Notes under the pieces: model-generated
The model's input: the letters and a program-made list of their open reading frames with translations, nothing else
Told to the model about the DNA's origin: nothing
Database searches by the model: none
Translations under genes and position numbers: made by a program
Shown here: in pieces, positions 52,242-60,079 of the stretch
Numbering within the stretch: the stretch's first letter is position 1
How the letters are laid out: every line of letters begins with the position of its first letter
Assembly: GCF_000266945.1 (NCBI RefSeq)
Contig: NC_018025.1
Coordinates: 3,662,001 to 3,726,000, forward strand
Source: Desulfomonile tiedjei DSM 6799
GTDB lineage: Bacteria > Desulfobacterota > Desulfomonilia > Desulfomonilales > Desulfomonilaceae
DNA: 64,000 bases
Direction: 5' to 3'

Positions 52242-53270
52242 TTACTTGAGCACTGCCCCGAGAATAGTAGCCAGTGTGCTGATGGGGGTCGCTTCGGAGA
52301 TGTCTTCAGCCGTCTTATTCATATTGCGGATTGCACGGCGGGCTTCATAATACATCTCGGGGTCGTTTATCAGGCGGCCGACAGTGCCCGGACCGTATTG
52401 GATACTCCTGGAAAGACCTCTCAGATCTCGCATGAGCCCCTGAGCGTCTCTGTACAATGTCTCATCCGTGACCATTTTCCCCAGCGTCCCTCTTCCCTGC
52501 CGCACGTCCTTTGTGAGAGATTCCAATTCGGTTGCCGCGCGGGCAAATTTGTCGCTGGTTTTATCCATGCTCTTGGAGAATTTCTCCATCTCATCAACGG
52601 TACGGTTAATCTTCTCCCTGTTGCGGGTCGTAATGTCACTGAGATCTTTGGTTGCCTGTTGCGTATTAGACGCGATGGTATTGATCTTTTCTTTGTTGGT
52701 TCCGAGAATTTCCTTGAGATCTTTGAATGAAGAGTTGGCATTATCGATTATATTCTCGAGCTTCTCGGCCCCTTTCTCGTCCACAATCTTCTTGCGTGCC
52801 TCACGGGTCAATACTTGAAGATCCTGGGCAACAACGCTCATGGTCTCCAGGACCTTTTCCGTATCCGTCGGCTCCTGGACTACCTGGAATTCCTCGTTTG
52901 GCTTGAGTTTTCTCGCATTCGGGCGACCCGGCTCTATGACTACGTACTTGTCCCCCATCAGCCCTTTCGTCTTCAGGCTGATTCGGGAATCTTCGGGGAT
53001 CATATTCCTGTAAGCGTTTTTCAGCTCCATGATTATGAGGGCTTTATCCGATTCCGGATCGAGTCTGACGTCCTTCACGGTTCCGACTTTTATCCCGGCA
53101 ATCTGCACGGAAGCTCCCTCAGCAAGCCCTTCAGCGGATTTCATCCGAGCTTTGAGAATAAACCCTTCAGATATGGACAAATCCAGAACCTTGAACCATA
53201 CATAGGCAAAGATCGCTACCATAGCCAAGAAAAAAATCCCGACCTTCGCTTCGGTAGAAAACTTCGTCAT
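52242..53270 (-). CDS. mlaD: MCE (MlaD-like) lipid-transport protein
   Basis: This 342-residue protein has an N-terminal TM (about 8-27, VGIFFLAMVAIFAYVWFKV) and a single MCE domain (about 37-115: FILKARMKSAEGLAEGASVQIAGIKVGTVKDVRLD, then GLMGDKYVVIEPG). A long helical coiled coil (about 150-340) with repeated Asn/Asp/Lys follows. MCE hexamers shuttle phospholipids between membranes as part of Mla. No mlaE or mlaF gene adjoins, so this is an orphan or an extra MCE. ATG 53270 is the start used. The upstream gap is unusually long. Confidence 0.9.
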   Translation of the reverse strand: MTKFSTEAKVGIFFLAMVAIFAYVWFKVLDLSISEGFILKARMKSAEGLAEGASVQIAGIKVGTVKDVRLDPESDKALIIMELKNAYRNMIPEDSRISLKTKGLMGDKYVVIEPGRPNARKLKPNEEFQVVQEPTDTEKVLETMSVVAQDLQVLTREARKKIVDEKGAEKLENIIDNANSSFKDLKEILGTNKEKINTIASNTQQATKDLSDITTRNREKINRTVDEMEKFSKSMDKTSDKFARAATELESLTKDVRQGRGTLGKMVTDETLYRDAQGLMRDLRGLSRSIQYGPGTVGRLINDPEMYYEARRAIRNMNKTAEDISEATPISTLATILGAVLK

Positions 53271-53951
53271 TCCGGGATTGCCCTTCCTATTCCGTCGATC
53301 TCTTGTATCGGTCTAAGCGGGCGTCGTTTATCGCTAAAAAACGATTGAGTACCGTCCCAAGCGCGTCTGCAGAATCATTGCCACAGGTTCGTCGAATGTC
53401 TCTATCCGCGAAACTCAGCTCTGTTCCAATTGCGCATAACCGCACGTTTTTGGGAGGGAACGACCAACGCTCCTTCAATACATTAAAGCAGCAAAGAGAG
53501 CTGCGCATAACCGATGCAGCGTGACTGCTTCAGCTCCATAGCGGCAGCCATGAAAAAGAAGATGCGAAGCAGTATCAACCACGGCATACCGGTTTGGCCA
53601 TTCTAATCCATACATTTAAAGAATGTCAATATCTTTGTGAAAAAGAAAAATATTCAGGACGAACCTTTAATTTGAGGGACAACGATGTGAAATAGGAAGA
53701 CAATTATAGATAGGCTTGAACAGAGGGAATGAGAATGCTCAAAGTCGACGCTCCTGCATTCCAAAAGTAAATGCCTAGAAAATTTACATATCTGATTAAT
53801 ATATTTAAAATATTAAAATGTAAACATGAACTTCACAAACATAGAGGACCACCGATATCAAGTTTAAATGATTGACTTAACCCAAAACAAGATCTACCGT
53901 ATTCGTGGGTACTCATCGTGCGCCTTGAGCGCAGAGGAGGAGAGGAGACCC
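53271..53951. other. AT-rich intergenic region before the Panacea gene
   Basis: No firm gene. A minus-strand frame at 53287-53508 (73 residues) just upstream of mlaD has no recognised feature and is not called. From about 53600 the sequence turns distinctly AT-rich, unlike the neighbouring genes, and contains the candidate promoter at 53783-53811. Confidence 0.5.
53783..53816 (+). promoter_or_regulatory. candidate promoter with overlapping inverted repeat, toxin-antitoxin locus
   Basis: TTTACA (53783-53788) and TAAAAT (53806-53811) with a 17-base spacer. The inverted repeat TTAATAT (53796-53802) / ATATTAA (53810-53816) with a 7-base spacer covers the -10 box. This is the arrangement expected for an autoregulated promoter. 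It lies about 140 bases upstream of the Panacea start. Confidence 0.5.
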
Positions 53952-54470
53952 ATGGAACGTCTTAAAGAATTAGTTCATTATATCTGCGACATATGCAAGA
54001 ATGAATCTGCCTTCGGAGCTACTAAGCTAAACAAAATCCTTTGGTACCTGGATACCTTTGCTTTTCTTAAGTTCGGCAAATCATTGAGCGGAAGTACTAA
54101 GTATGTCAAACGTCAATATGGGCCCGTTCCGCAAAGAATTTTGACCGTTCTTGAGGAGTTGGAGGCTGAGAAAGCTATTCTTATTGAGGAAAGAGAATAC
54201 TACAAAGGCATCATTCGCAACTATATCGTTCTAAAAGCTCCAGACGAGGAAGTCTTCACGGCCGAGGAAAAAGAGCTGATTAACGACATGGCTCAGACTG
54301 TTTGTCGACGTACTGCAAAGGAAATCAGCGACTTGTCTCATAATGCCGTTTGGGAGACTGCAAAAAACGGTGAAGAGATTCCACTTTACGCAGTTCTTGC
54401 GGTGCCGGACAAGATTACAAGCAAAGATGAAAAACGGTTTGATGATTTCATTATGTCACGACATTCCTAG
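53952..54470 (+). CDS. Panacea (DUF4065, SocA-like) domain antitoxin candidate
   Basis: This 172-residue protein consists of a Panacea domain: ATKLNKILWYLDTFAFLKFGKSLSGSTKYVKRQYGPVPQRILTVLEEL is the core (KLNKLLY.aDf...K.G..itg..Y....yGPVp), followed by ISDLSHNAVWETAKNGEEIPLYAVL. Panacea is a hyperpromiscuous antitoxin domain (Kurata and colleagues, PanAT systems) that neutralises unrelated toxins. ATG 53952 has GAGGAGAGGAG upstream; the frame is open to 53868 but the upstream translation lacks family sequence. The gene is AT-rich relative to its neighbours and is followed after 15 bases by a small gene. It has no obvious DNA-binding HTH. Confidence 0.85.
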   Translation: MERLKELVHYICDICKNESAFGATKLNKILWYLDTFAFLKFGKSLSGSTKYVKRQYGPVPQRILTVLEELEAEKAILIEEREYYKGIIRNYIVLKAPDEEVFTAEEKELINDMAQTVCRRTAKEISDLSHNAVWETAKNGEEIPLYAVLAVPDKITSKDEKRFDDFIMSRHS

Positions 54471-54485
54471 TGTAGAGTATGGTTG

Positions 54486-54773
54486 ATGCGAGGCGGCCAG
54501 GGGTTACGAACTGTAGTCGAAGAACCTGAAGTCTTAGAGGCGATCATCAAATACAGAAAGACTATCTATCGGTTTGATGACGCATACGAAGCGCTCGTTT
54601 GGCACCTGGCACATCATGGCAAAGGAATAAAAGGTTCAGTCAGAATCATAGATAATGTAATATATTATATGCACGTACAAAAGCGGAACCGATTGGCCGG
54701 CACCCCACGTTTATCGGCAATTTATAGGCGTGTCGGGCAAGAAGTCATCATAACGCAACTGTACGTTGATTAA
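54486..54773 (+). CDS. small RelE/ParE-like protein, candidate toxin paired with Panacea antitoxin
   Basis: This 95-residue protein is not of a family I can name. It has helices in the first half (PEVLEAIIKYRKTIYRFDDAYEALVWHLAHHG), then a probable strand GSVRIIDNVIYYMHVQ and a C-terminal strand pair PRLSAIYRRVGQEVIITQLYV. This is a helix-helix-sheet order like the RelE/ParE fold, where the C-terminal sheet holds catalytic Arg/His. Ten basic residues are clustered. It follows the Panacea gene by 15 bases, as a toxin usually follows its antitoxin. ATG 54486 is taken (TTG 54483 is adjacent). A different role is possible. Confidence 0.55.
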   Translation: MRGGQGLRTVVEEPEVLEAIIKYRKTIYRFDDAYEALVWHLAHHGKGIKGSVRIIDNVIYYMHVQKRNRLAGTPRLSAIYRRVGQEVIITQLYVD

Positions 54774-54794
54774 ACTACCGTTTTACAGACCTTA

Positions 54795-56432
54795 CTAGGT
54801 CTCCCGCCGCTTTTTTTCTTCGCTGCGAATTTCACGCCTCAGCAGTTTGCCAACTTTGGACTTGGGGAGCATGTCCCGAAATTCTATGTATTGCGGTATC
54901 TTGTAAGCAACCATGCGGCCCCGACACCACTTGGTCAATTCGTACCCGGTTATGCCTTTTACGTCTTTCTTGAGCACAACAAATGCCTTGATGCGTTCCC
55001 CGACCTTTTGATCGGGGATGCCTACGACACAGGACTCGATCACCGCGGGATGTTCCTGCAATACCGCTTCAATTTCGGATGCCGAAATCCTGTATCCTTT
55101 GTGCTTTATAGTGTCTACCGTGCGGTCTACGAAATAGAGAAATCCGTTTTCGTCCTGGCGCACAATGTCCGATGTGCGATACCACAACCGGCCGTCGATC
55201 TCCGCAAATGCCCCGGCTGTCTCTTCGGGTTTGTTCAAATATGCTTGAACCATGCGATCCGAAGAAACCAGTAACTCTCCCGGATCTCCCTGGTTCACCG
55301 GTTCCGTGGAACCCGGTTCAACAATCTTGATTTCTTTGCTGGCCACTTTGAGGCCCATGCTGAGCGGCGGAGTTTCCCGATCCGTTGGACTCATGACAAT
55401 ACCACCGCAGGTCTCCGTTGCTCCATAGCCCTGATAGATATCCAGCCCGAAACGAGCTTTCCAACGTTTGGCAACTTCTATGGGGAGCACGTCACCCGCA
55501 GAGAAGCAATACTTCAAACTGGAAAGATCGTACTGGTCCACTCTGTCGTGTTCGAGAATCATGCGGTAAAACGCAGGGACTCCAATGAGGCTCTTGGCCT
55601 TCAACGAGCTGATGGAATCGAACACTGCATCGAGATTCACCCGCGGCTGCAGAATCAGCGTGCCGCCACCCACCACTATGGTGGACAGGCTGCAGGTCTG
55701 GCCGAGAATATGGAACAAAGGTGCGCCGCCCAGAATGACATCCTGATCCTTGGGGAACAGTGCGTCCCTTACGCCGAGCTGCTCCTCGGCAGACACCAGG
55801 AAGAGCCCCTGATTGAGGGGAACACCTTTCGGATGTTTCGTGGTTCCGCCCGTGTACAGGATTTCGGCTACGTCGTCTTCTCGGGTTTGCGGGTCGGGTG
55901 CTGAAGGATGCGATTTGGTCACCAAATTCCTGAGAAAGGCCACGTGAGGAGCTTTTTCTACTTTTCCTGCGGGAACTTTATCTGCAATGAATCCGAACGC
56001 CCGTTTCCACAGGGGCAACAGATCCGCCACATTCGTTACCACAACGGTCCGTATTGCAGTATCCTGCATGGCCTGTTTGACGTATCCGTAGTTTCTGTCC
56101 TGACAGACAATGGCTTTTGCACCCGTGTCGTTTGCGATATAGCGTAAGTCGACCACCGTGTAGATCGGCGTAATAGGAACTGCAACTGCTCCGAGCCGCT
56201 GAATCCCCAGCCAGGAAACCACGAACTGAGCCGAATTGGGAATGTACATGATGACGCGATCGCCTTTGCGAATGCCAAGCGTCGCCAAACCTGCGGCAAA
56301 TCGCTCTGCCAATCCCAAGAGCGCAGAGTACGTGAAAGAGGTCCCCAGGAAAGAAACCGCGATTTTGTTTGGATACTTCGCGGCCATAGCCGAAAAAGAC
56401 TTGAAAATACTTGGGAATGGTAACGACGCCAT
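54795..56432 (-). CDS. AMP-forming acyl-CoA ligase (FadD-like)
   Basis: This 545-residue ANL-superfamily enzyme activates a carboxylic acid with ATP and CoA. The phosphate loop is LYTGGTTKHPKGVPLNQ, the A5 motif QGYGATETCGG, the A7 motif YRTSDIVRQDENGFLYFVDR with A8 KGYRISASEIE, and the A10 Lys is in PKSKVGKLLRRE. The substrate pocket cannot be read by eye; it may be a medium- or long-chain fatty acid or an aromatic acid. It is the last gene of the liv operon, 14 bases after livF, so its substrate is probably what the transporter imports (inference). It runs convergently into the toxin-antitoxin islet. Confidence 0.9.
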   Translation of the reverse strand: MASLPFPSIFKSFSAMAAKYPNKIAVSFLGTSFTYSALLGLAERFAAGLATLGIRKGDRVIMYIPNSAQFVVSWLGIQRLGAVAVPITPIYTVVDLRYIANDTGAKAIVCQDRNYGYVKQAMQDTAIRTVVVTNVADLLPLWKRAFGFIADKVPAGKVEKAPHVAFLRNLVTKSHPSAPDPQTREDDVAEILYTGGTTKHPKGVPLNQGLFLVSAEEQLGVRDALFPKDQDVILGGAPLFHILGQTCSLSTIVVGGGTLILQPRVNLDAVFDSISSLKAKSLIGVPAFYRMILEHDRVDQYDLSSLKYCFSAGDVLPIEVAKRWKARFGLDIYQGYGATETCGGIVMSPTDRETPPLSMGLKVASKEIKIVEPGSTEPVNQGDPGELLVSSDRMVQAYLNKPEETAGAFAEIDGRLWYRTSDIVRQDENGFLYFVDRTVDTIKHKGYRISASEIEAVLQEHPAVIESCVVGIPDQKVGERIKAFVVLKKDVKGITGYELTKWCRGRMVAYKIPQYIEFRDMLPKSKVGKLLRREIRSEEKKRRET

Positions 56433-56446
56433 AATCGTGAATCCTG

Positions 56447-57193
56447 TTACACTCCGAAATAGGCACCCCTGACTTCCGGGTTTTCCATCAACTCCAAACC
56501 TGAGCCGTCCAAAGTGAGCATTCCGTTTTCTATGATGTACCCATGGTCAATCATGGGGAGTATCGGTCTGGCGAACTGTTCGGTTATGACAATAGTAAGC
56601 CCTGTTTCAGTGCGAATCCTTTTGATGGCTTCCACGAGAGTTGTTTGCATGAGGGGACTCAGACCCAGGAGCGGCTCGTCAAGCAGAAGCAAGCGAGGTT
56701 TTACCATCAATGCCATTCCGATCGTAAGCATTTGCTGTTCCCCGCCACTCAAGAAACCCGCCTTTCTGGTCTTGAGCCTCATAAGGGTCGGAAACAGGTG
56801 AAACACGTATTCGATTGCTTCTTTCAGTTCCGATCTAGCCCTGAGATACGCGGCAATACGCAAATTTTCCACAAGATCGGATTCGGGAAAGATCGGATGA
56901 CGCTCCCGACAGAGCACCATTCCCTTCTTTACCCGTTCGCTGGGATAGAGCTCGGTAATATCTTCGCCATCCAGGCTGATAGTCCCGTACAGCGTTATCC
57001 GTTCCCCGCCCTTGCGCTGCTCTTTTATCTTGGTATCGATGATCAGCCCTGAAAGGGTGTTCATGAGGGTCGTCTTGCCCGCGCTGTTGGAACCTATTAT
57101 AGCGACTATAGATCCCTTCGTCACCTTCATGCTGAAGTCGTTCAGCGCGAGGGCGTTTTCGTAAAAGACCATGAGATTTGATACTTCAAGCAT
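56447..57193 (-). CDS. livF: Liv-type ABC transporter ATPase LivF
   Basis: This 248-residue second ATPase of a branched-chain amino-acid-type importer has Walker A IIGSNSAGKTTLMN, signature LSGGEQQMLTIGMALM, Walker B LLLLDEPLLGLSP, and H-loop TEQF. The first loop position normally G is S (NSAGKT for NGAGKT). The start ATG 57193 is directly after the livG TAA. The insert after residue 50 (IDTKIKEQRKGGERITLYG) is longer than in E. coli LivF. Confidence 0.9.
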   Translation of the reverse strand: MLEVSNLMVFYENALALNDFSMKVTKGSIVAIIGSNSAGKTTLMNTLSGLIIDTKIKEQRKGGERITLYGTISLDGEDITELYPSERVKKGMVLCRERHPIFPESDLVENLRIAAYLRARSELKEAIEYVFHLFPTLMRLKTRKAGFLSGGEQQMLTIGMALMVKPRLLLLDEPLLGLSPLMQTTLVEAIKRIRTETGLTIVITEQFARPILPMIDHGYIIENGMLTLDGSGLELMENPEVRGAYFGV

Positions 57194-57964
57194 TTATTCT
57201 GATCCCAGGTACGCTTGTCTGACTTCGTCCTGCTCCATGACCGCGGCCGGCTTTCCATCGGCAATAATCATGCCGTAATTCAGGACCAAAACCCGATCAG
57301 CGATACGAAAGAGTTCACGGAGACGATGCTCGATCATAATTATGGTTTTGCCTTCAACCATGAGTTTCTCGATGATGGGAACGATACCCGCGAGTTCGGC
57401 TATGCTCAATCCTGAGAAGAGCTCGTCGAGTATGATCAGGTCAGCCCGCAGCGCAAGACACTTTGCAAGTTCAAGGCGTTTGAGATATCCGTGGGGCAGA
57501 CTGCCCGCGGCTTTGTACGTGACCGAGGACTCTCGCTCGAACCCCACTTCTTCAAGAAGATCTTTTGCGACAGCGTCCCTGTCACCATATTTTCCGCCGG
57601 AGAGACTCTTCACGCGAGGAGAGTAAAGCGGAATGACGAGATTTTTGAACGCAGCCAGTTCCGCAAAGGGCCGGATCATCTGAAATGTTCGGGCGATACC
57701 GAGCCGCGCTATGCGGTAGGGCATCCATCCGGTTATGTTGCGGCCCTCGTATTCGATTACTCCTGAATCCGGCTTGACGAACCCGGTGAGGAGATTCACC
57801 ATAGTCGTCTTCCCTGACCCGTTCGGCCCGATAATTCCGAGAAGCTCACCTTTGTGGAGGTCGAAAGTCGCTGCAATTACAGCTCGAACTCCACCGAAGC
57901 TCTTACTCAGATCCCGGACCTTCAAGAGGGGTCGGCCACTGTCAACGGGAGATATCTCATCCAT
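57194..57964 (-). CDS. livG: Liv-type ABC transporter ATPase LivG with a diverged signature
   Basis: This 256-residue ATPase has an intact Walker A (IIGPNGSGKTTMVNLLTG) and Q-loop (RTFQMIRPF). The signature normally LSYGQQRRLEIARAL is LPHGYLKRLELAKCLAL, with Ser, Gly-Gln and Arg changed. Walker B reads LIILDELFSGLS, with Leu instead of the usual Pro after Glu; the catalytic Glu is present. The H-loop is IEHRLRELF. It retains overall LivG order and length, so it is likely functional but may differ in ATPase rate. ATG 57964. A 117-base gap separates it from livM. Confidence 0.87.
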   Translation of the reverse strand: MDEISPVDSGRPLLKVRDLSKSFGGVRAVIAATFDLHKGELLGIIGPNGSGKTTMVNLLTGFVKPDSGVIEYEGRNITGWMPYRIARLGIARTFQMIRPFAELAAFKNLVIPLYSPRVKSLSGGKYGDRDAVAKDLLEEVGFERESSVTYKAAGSLPHGYLKRLELAKCLALRADLIILDELFSGLSIAELAGIVPIIEKLMVEGKTIIMIEHRLRELFRIADRVLVLNYGMIIADGKPAAVMEQDEVRQAYLGSE

Positions 57965-58081
57965 GTAAGAATAGCCTGCACTTGTAATATCAATTTGCTT
58001 TCAAAGCAGTAACATCCGGAAAACCCTTCTTGTAAGAAGTGTTTCCCAGATTTTATCTCTTTGAGAGCAAATCCGTATAAG

Positions 58082-59107
58082 TCATTTGTCAACGGTCACC
58101 CAGCGTTCGAATTGCTGGTATTTTCTTTGCACGTAGTGGAATATGCCTTCCGGTAAAGCCACGATAAAGACAACAAGAAACAGCGAATAGAAGACTATTC
58201 GAAGGCCGCCTATCCCTCTCAGCGCTTCAGAGAGAGGCACGAGGATAAATGCGCCGATAAACGAGCCGGCAAAAGTCCCCATTCCTCCCACCACTGCCGA
58301 AGCCAGGGGAAGTATGGAATAGTCCAGCGCAAAAGAGGGCATTCCGACGAACATGTATACATGGGTCATGTATGCTCCGCAGAACGACCCCATGCATCCG
58401 GTGATGAACAGCGCTTGCGCCTTGAACCAGTAAATGTTGAGACCGCCGCTCATAACCGATCGGTCGTTGTCTCGGATCGCCTTCAGGACAAGCCCATAAT
58501 CCGTAGTCATCAATCGACGGAATCCGAAGAGCGCTACGAGGACCGCAACAATAATGAGATATTGTTCGATCCACTGGTTCGGGAACGATTTCAGACCGGT
58601 AAGTCCCTCAGTTCCACCGAATGCACCGGTGGCTTCCACGATTCGTTCCAGCATAAGCGGTAACACAAGGGTGACCATGGAAAAATACACACCGCGAAGC
58701 CTGAGGACCGGTATCAGGAATACCGTGCACAATCCGCCGCCTATTACGGTGGCAAGCGGAATGCCGAGCCAGATGGGAAGACCTGCATAGTGGTCCAACA
58801 CCCCGGCCACGTATGCACCCACACCGAAGAACAGCGCCTGACCGAGAGATACCATTCCCACACAAACCAGGAAGTCCCAGCTTATGGCCAGCAAAGCAAA
58901 AACTGCGGTGGATATCAGCACTTTTTGCCAGTACGGCGGTAGAACCAGCGGCAGGACAAGAAGCACTGCCACAGGAAGTACCGGAGGTACTGAAACGTAC
59001 AGCATCTCTTTGTACGAAGTGAGTGCAAAGATGTCGTCCGATCGCACCTTGATTCCGCGGTCGATCCGTTCTTTTCTTCTCTTTAGGGCTACTTGCGTTG
59101 CATTCAT
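58082..59107 (-). CDS. livM: Liv-type ABC transporter permease LivM
   Basis: This 341-residue inner-membrane permease has about nine TM helices and the family motif GFGAYVAGVLDHYAGLPIWLGIP-like region (FFGVGAYVAGVLDHYAG), the EAA-like stretch GLVLKAIRDNDRSVMSGGLNIYWFKAQALFITG, and the end PLSEALRGIGGLRIVFYSLFLVVFIVALPEGIF. A 45-residue cytosolic N-terminus precedes the first helix and is longer than usual. ATG 59107. It follows livH by nine bases. Confidence 0.92.
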   Translation of the reverse strand: MNATQVALKRRKERIDRGIKVRSDDIFALTSYKEMLYVSVPPVLPVAVLLVLPLVLPPYWQKVLISTAVFALLAISWDFLVCVGMVSLGQALFFGVGAYVAGVLDHYAGLPIWLGIPLATVIGGGLCTVFLIPVLRLRGVYFSMVTLVLPLMLERIVEATGAFGGTEGLTGLKSFPNQWIEQYLIIVAVLVALFGFRRLMTTDYGLVLKAIRDNDRSVMSGGLNIYWFKAQALFITGCMGSFCGAYMTHVYMFVGMPSFALDYSILPLASAVVGGMGTFAGSFIGAFILVPLSEALRGIGGLRIVFYSLFLVVFIVALPEGIFHYVQRKYQQFERWVTVDK

Positions 59108-59116
59108 TGACTGAAT

Positions 59117-59989
59117 CTATATCCGCTCTTCGAGTTCCTTTTGTTTTCCGAAGAGACCCGATGGCTTGACCACCAGAATGATGAAAATGGCCACAAGCGA
59201 AACAATCATCTTCCAGTGCGGGCCTGACAGAGTATCCGTGATCATCTGCGCATAACCGATGAGGAATGATGCCACAATCACCCCAACAGTACTTCCCAAG
59301 CCTCCTATAATGCACACTGCCATGGCGTTTATCAGGACGTCGTATCCCTCATTCACCGATATGGTGCCGCGAGGAAGAATCAATATGGCTGCAACAGCCG
59401 CAAGTCCCGAACCGAACGCCACACTGATCCCGGCAATTCTGTCGGCATTGATTCCGAGGGACAACGCGGTTTTTTCGTCCTGCGCTATTCCCCTGAATGC
59501 CAATCCCAGCTTGGTATGATGCGTGAAGAAATAGAGCGCTACAGCCAGAGCAATGCCGAACCCGATTATCCAGAGTCTCTGATGATCCACGTACACGTTT
59601 CCGATTTCGATGCTCCCGTCTGTGAAGACCGGCAGGGTGTACTCGAAACCCGTAAACCCCATGTACCTGAAGAGTTCCAGAATCGCCAGGCCGACTCCGA
59701 AGGTCGCTATGACTTCCGATATGACCAGGCCTCTGACCCTCAGCAGAACAAAGTGGTACAACGCGAGTCCCAGCGCGGATGAGAGAATTACGGCCAAGAT
59801 CGCGGCAAACACAAAGGGTATTTGCAGCTTGTGCATGAATATCCATACAGCGTAACCGGAAAGCACGTACAAAGAGCCGTACGCGAAATTCGAAACGCCG
59901 CTGATGCCGAAAGTGAGACTGAATCCCAGGGCGATAAGGGCCAGAATGATACTGTTGACAAATCCGTAGATGAGAGTGACTTCCAGCAT
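59117..59989 (-). CDS. livH: Liv-type ABC transporter permease LivH
   Basis: This 290-residue permease has about eight TM helices and the LivH motifs: MLEVTLIYGFVNSIILALIALGFSLTFGISGVSNFAYGSLYVLSGYAVW, the cytosolic loop FRGIAQDEKTALSLGINADRIAGISVAFGSGLAAVAAILILPRG, and GGLGSTVGVIVASFLIG. I use ATG 59989, since GAAAGGCAG precedes it and the family begins with it; the frame reaches back to 60034 inside the hairpin between livK and livH. It is the first permease in the operon. Confidence 0.9.
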   Translation of the reverse strand: MLEVTLIYGFVNSIILALIALGFSLTFGISGVSNFAYGSLYVLSGYAVWIFMHKLQIPFVFAAILAVILSSALGLALYHFVLLRVRGLVISEVIATFGVGLAILELFRYMGFTGFEYTLPVFTDGSIEIGNVYVDHQRLWIIGFGIALAVALYFFTHHTKLGLAFRGIAQDEKTALSLGINADRIAGISVAFGSGLAAVAAILILPRGTISVNEGYDVLINAMAVCIIGGLGSTVGVIVASFLIGYAQMITDTLSGPHWKMIVSLVAIFIILVVKPSGLFGKQKELEERI

Positions 59990-60029
59990 GGATGCTGCCT
60001 TTCGGATTAAGGCTGTTTCTCGGGTTAAA

Positions 60030-60068
60030 CTCATCGGAGCGTCATAAATTATGACGCAATCCGATGAG
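60030..60068 (-). promoter_or_regulatory. stable mRNA hairpin between livK and livH
   Basis: CTCATCGGA (60030-60038) pairs with TCCGATGAG (60060-60068), and GCGTCATAA (60039-60047) pairs with TTATGACGC (60049-60057), with an AA bulge and a single-base loop on paper. This 18-bp structure lies right after the livK stop. It would protect the livK mRNA or reduce read-through, so the binding protein exceeds the permeases. Confidence 0.65.
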
Positions 60069-60079
60069 CCATCAGGAGA

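Noticed and set aside
53287-53508. 73-residue minus-strand ORF directly upstream of mlaD
   Set aside because: Position would suit an operon gene but there is no ribosome binding site, domain or membrane segment, and plus-strand ORFs overlap it equally well.
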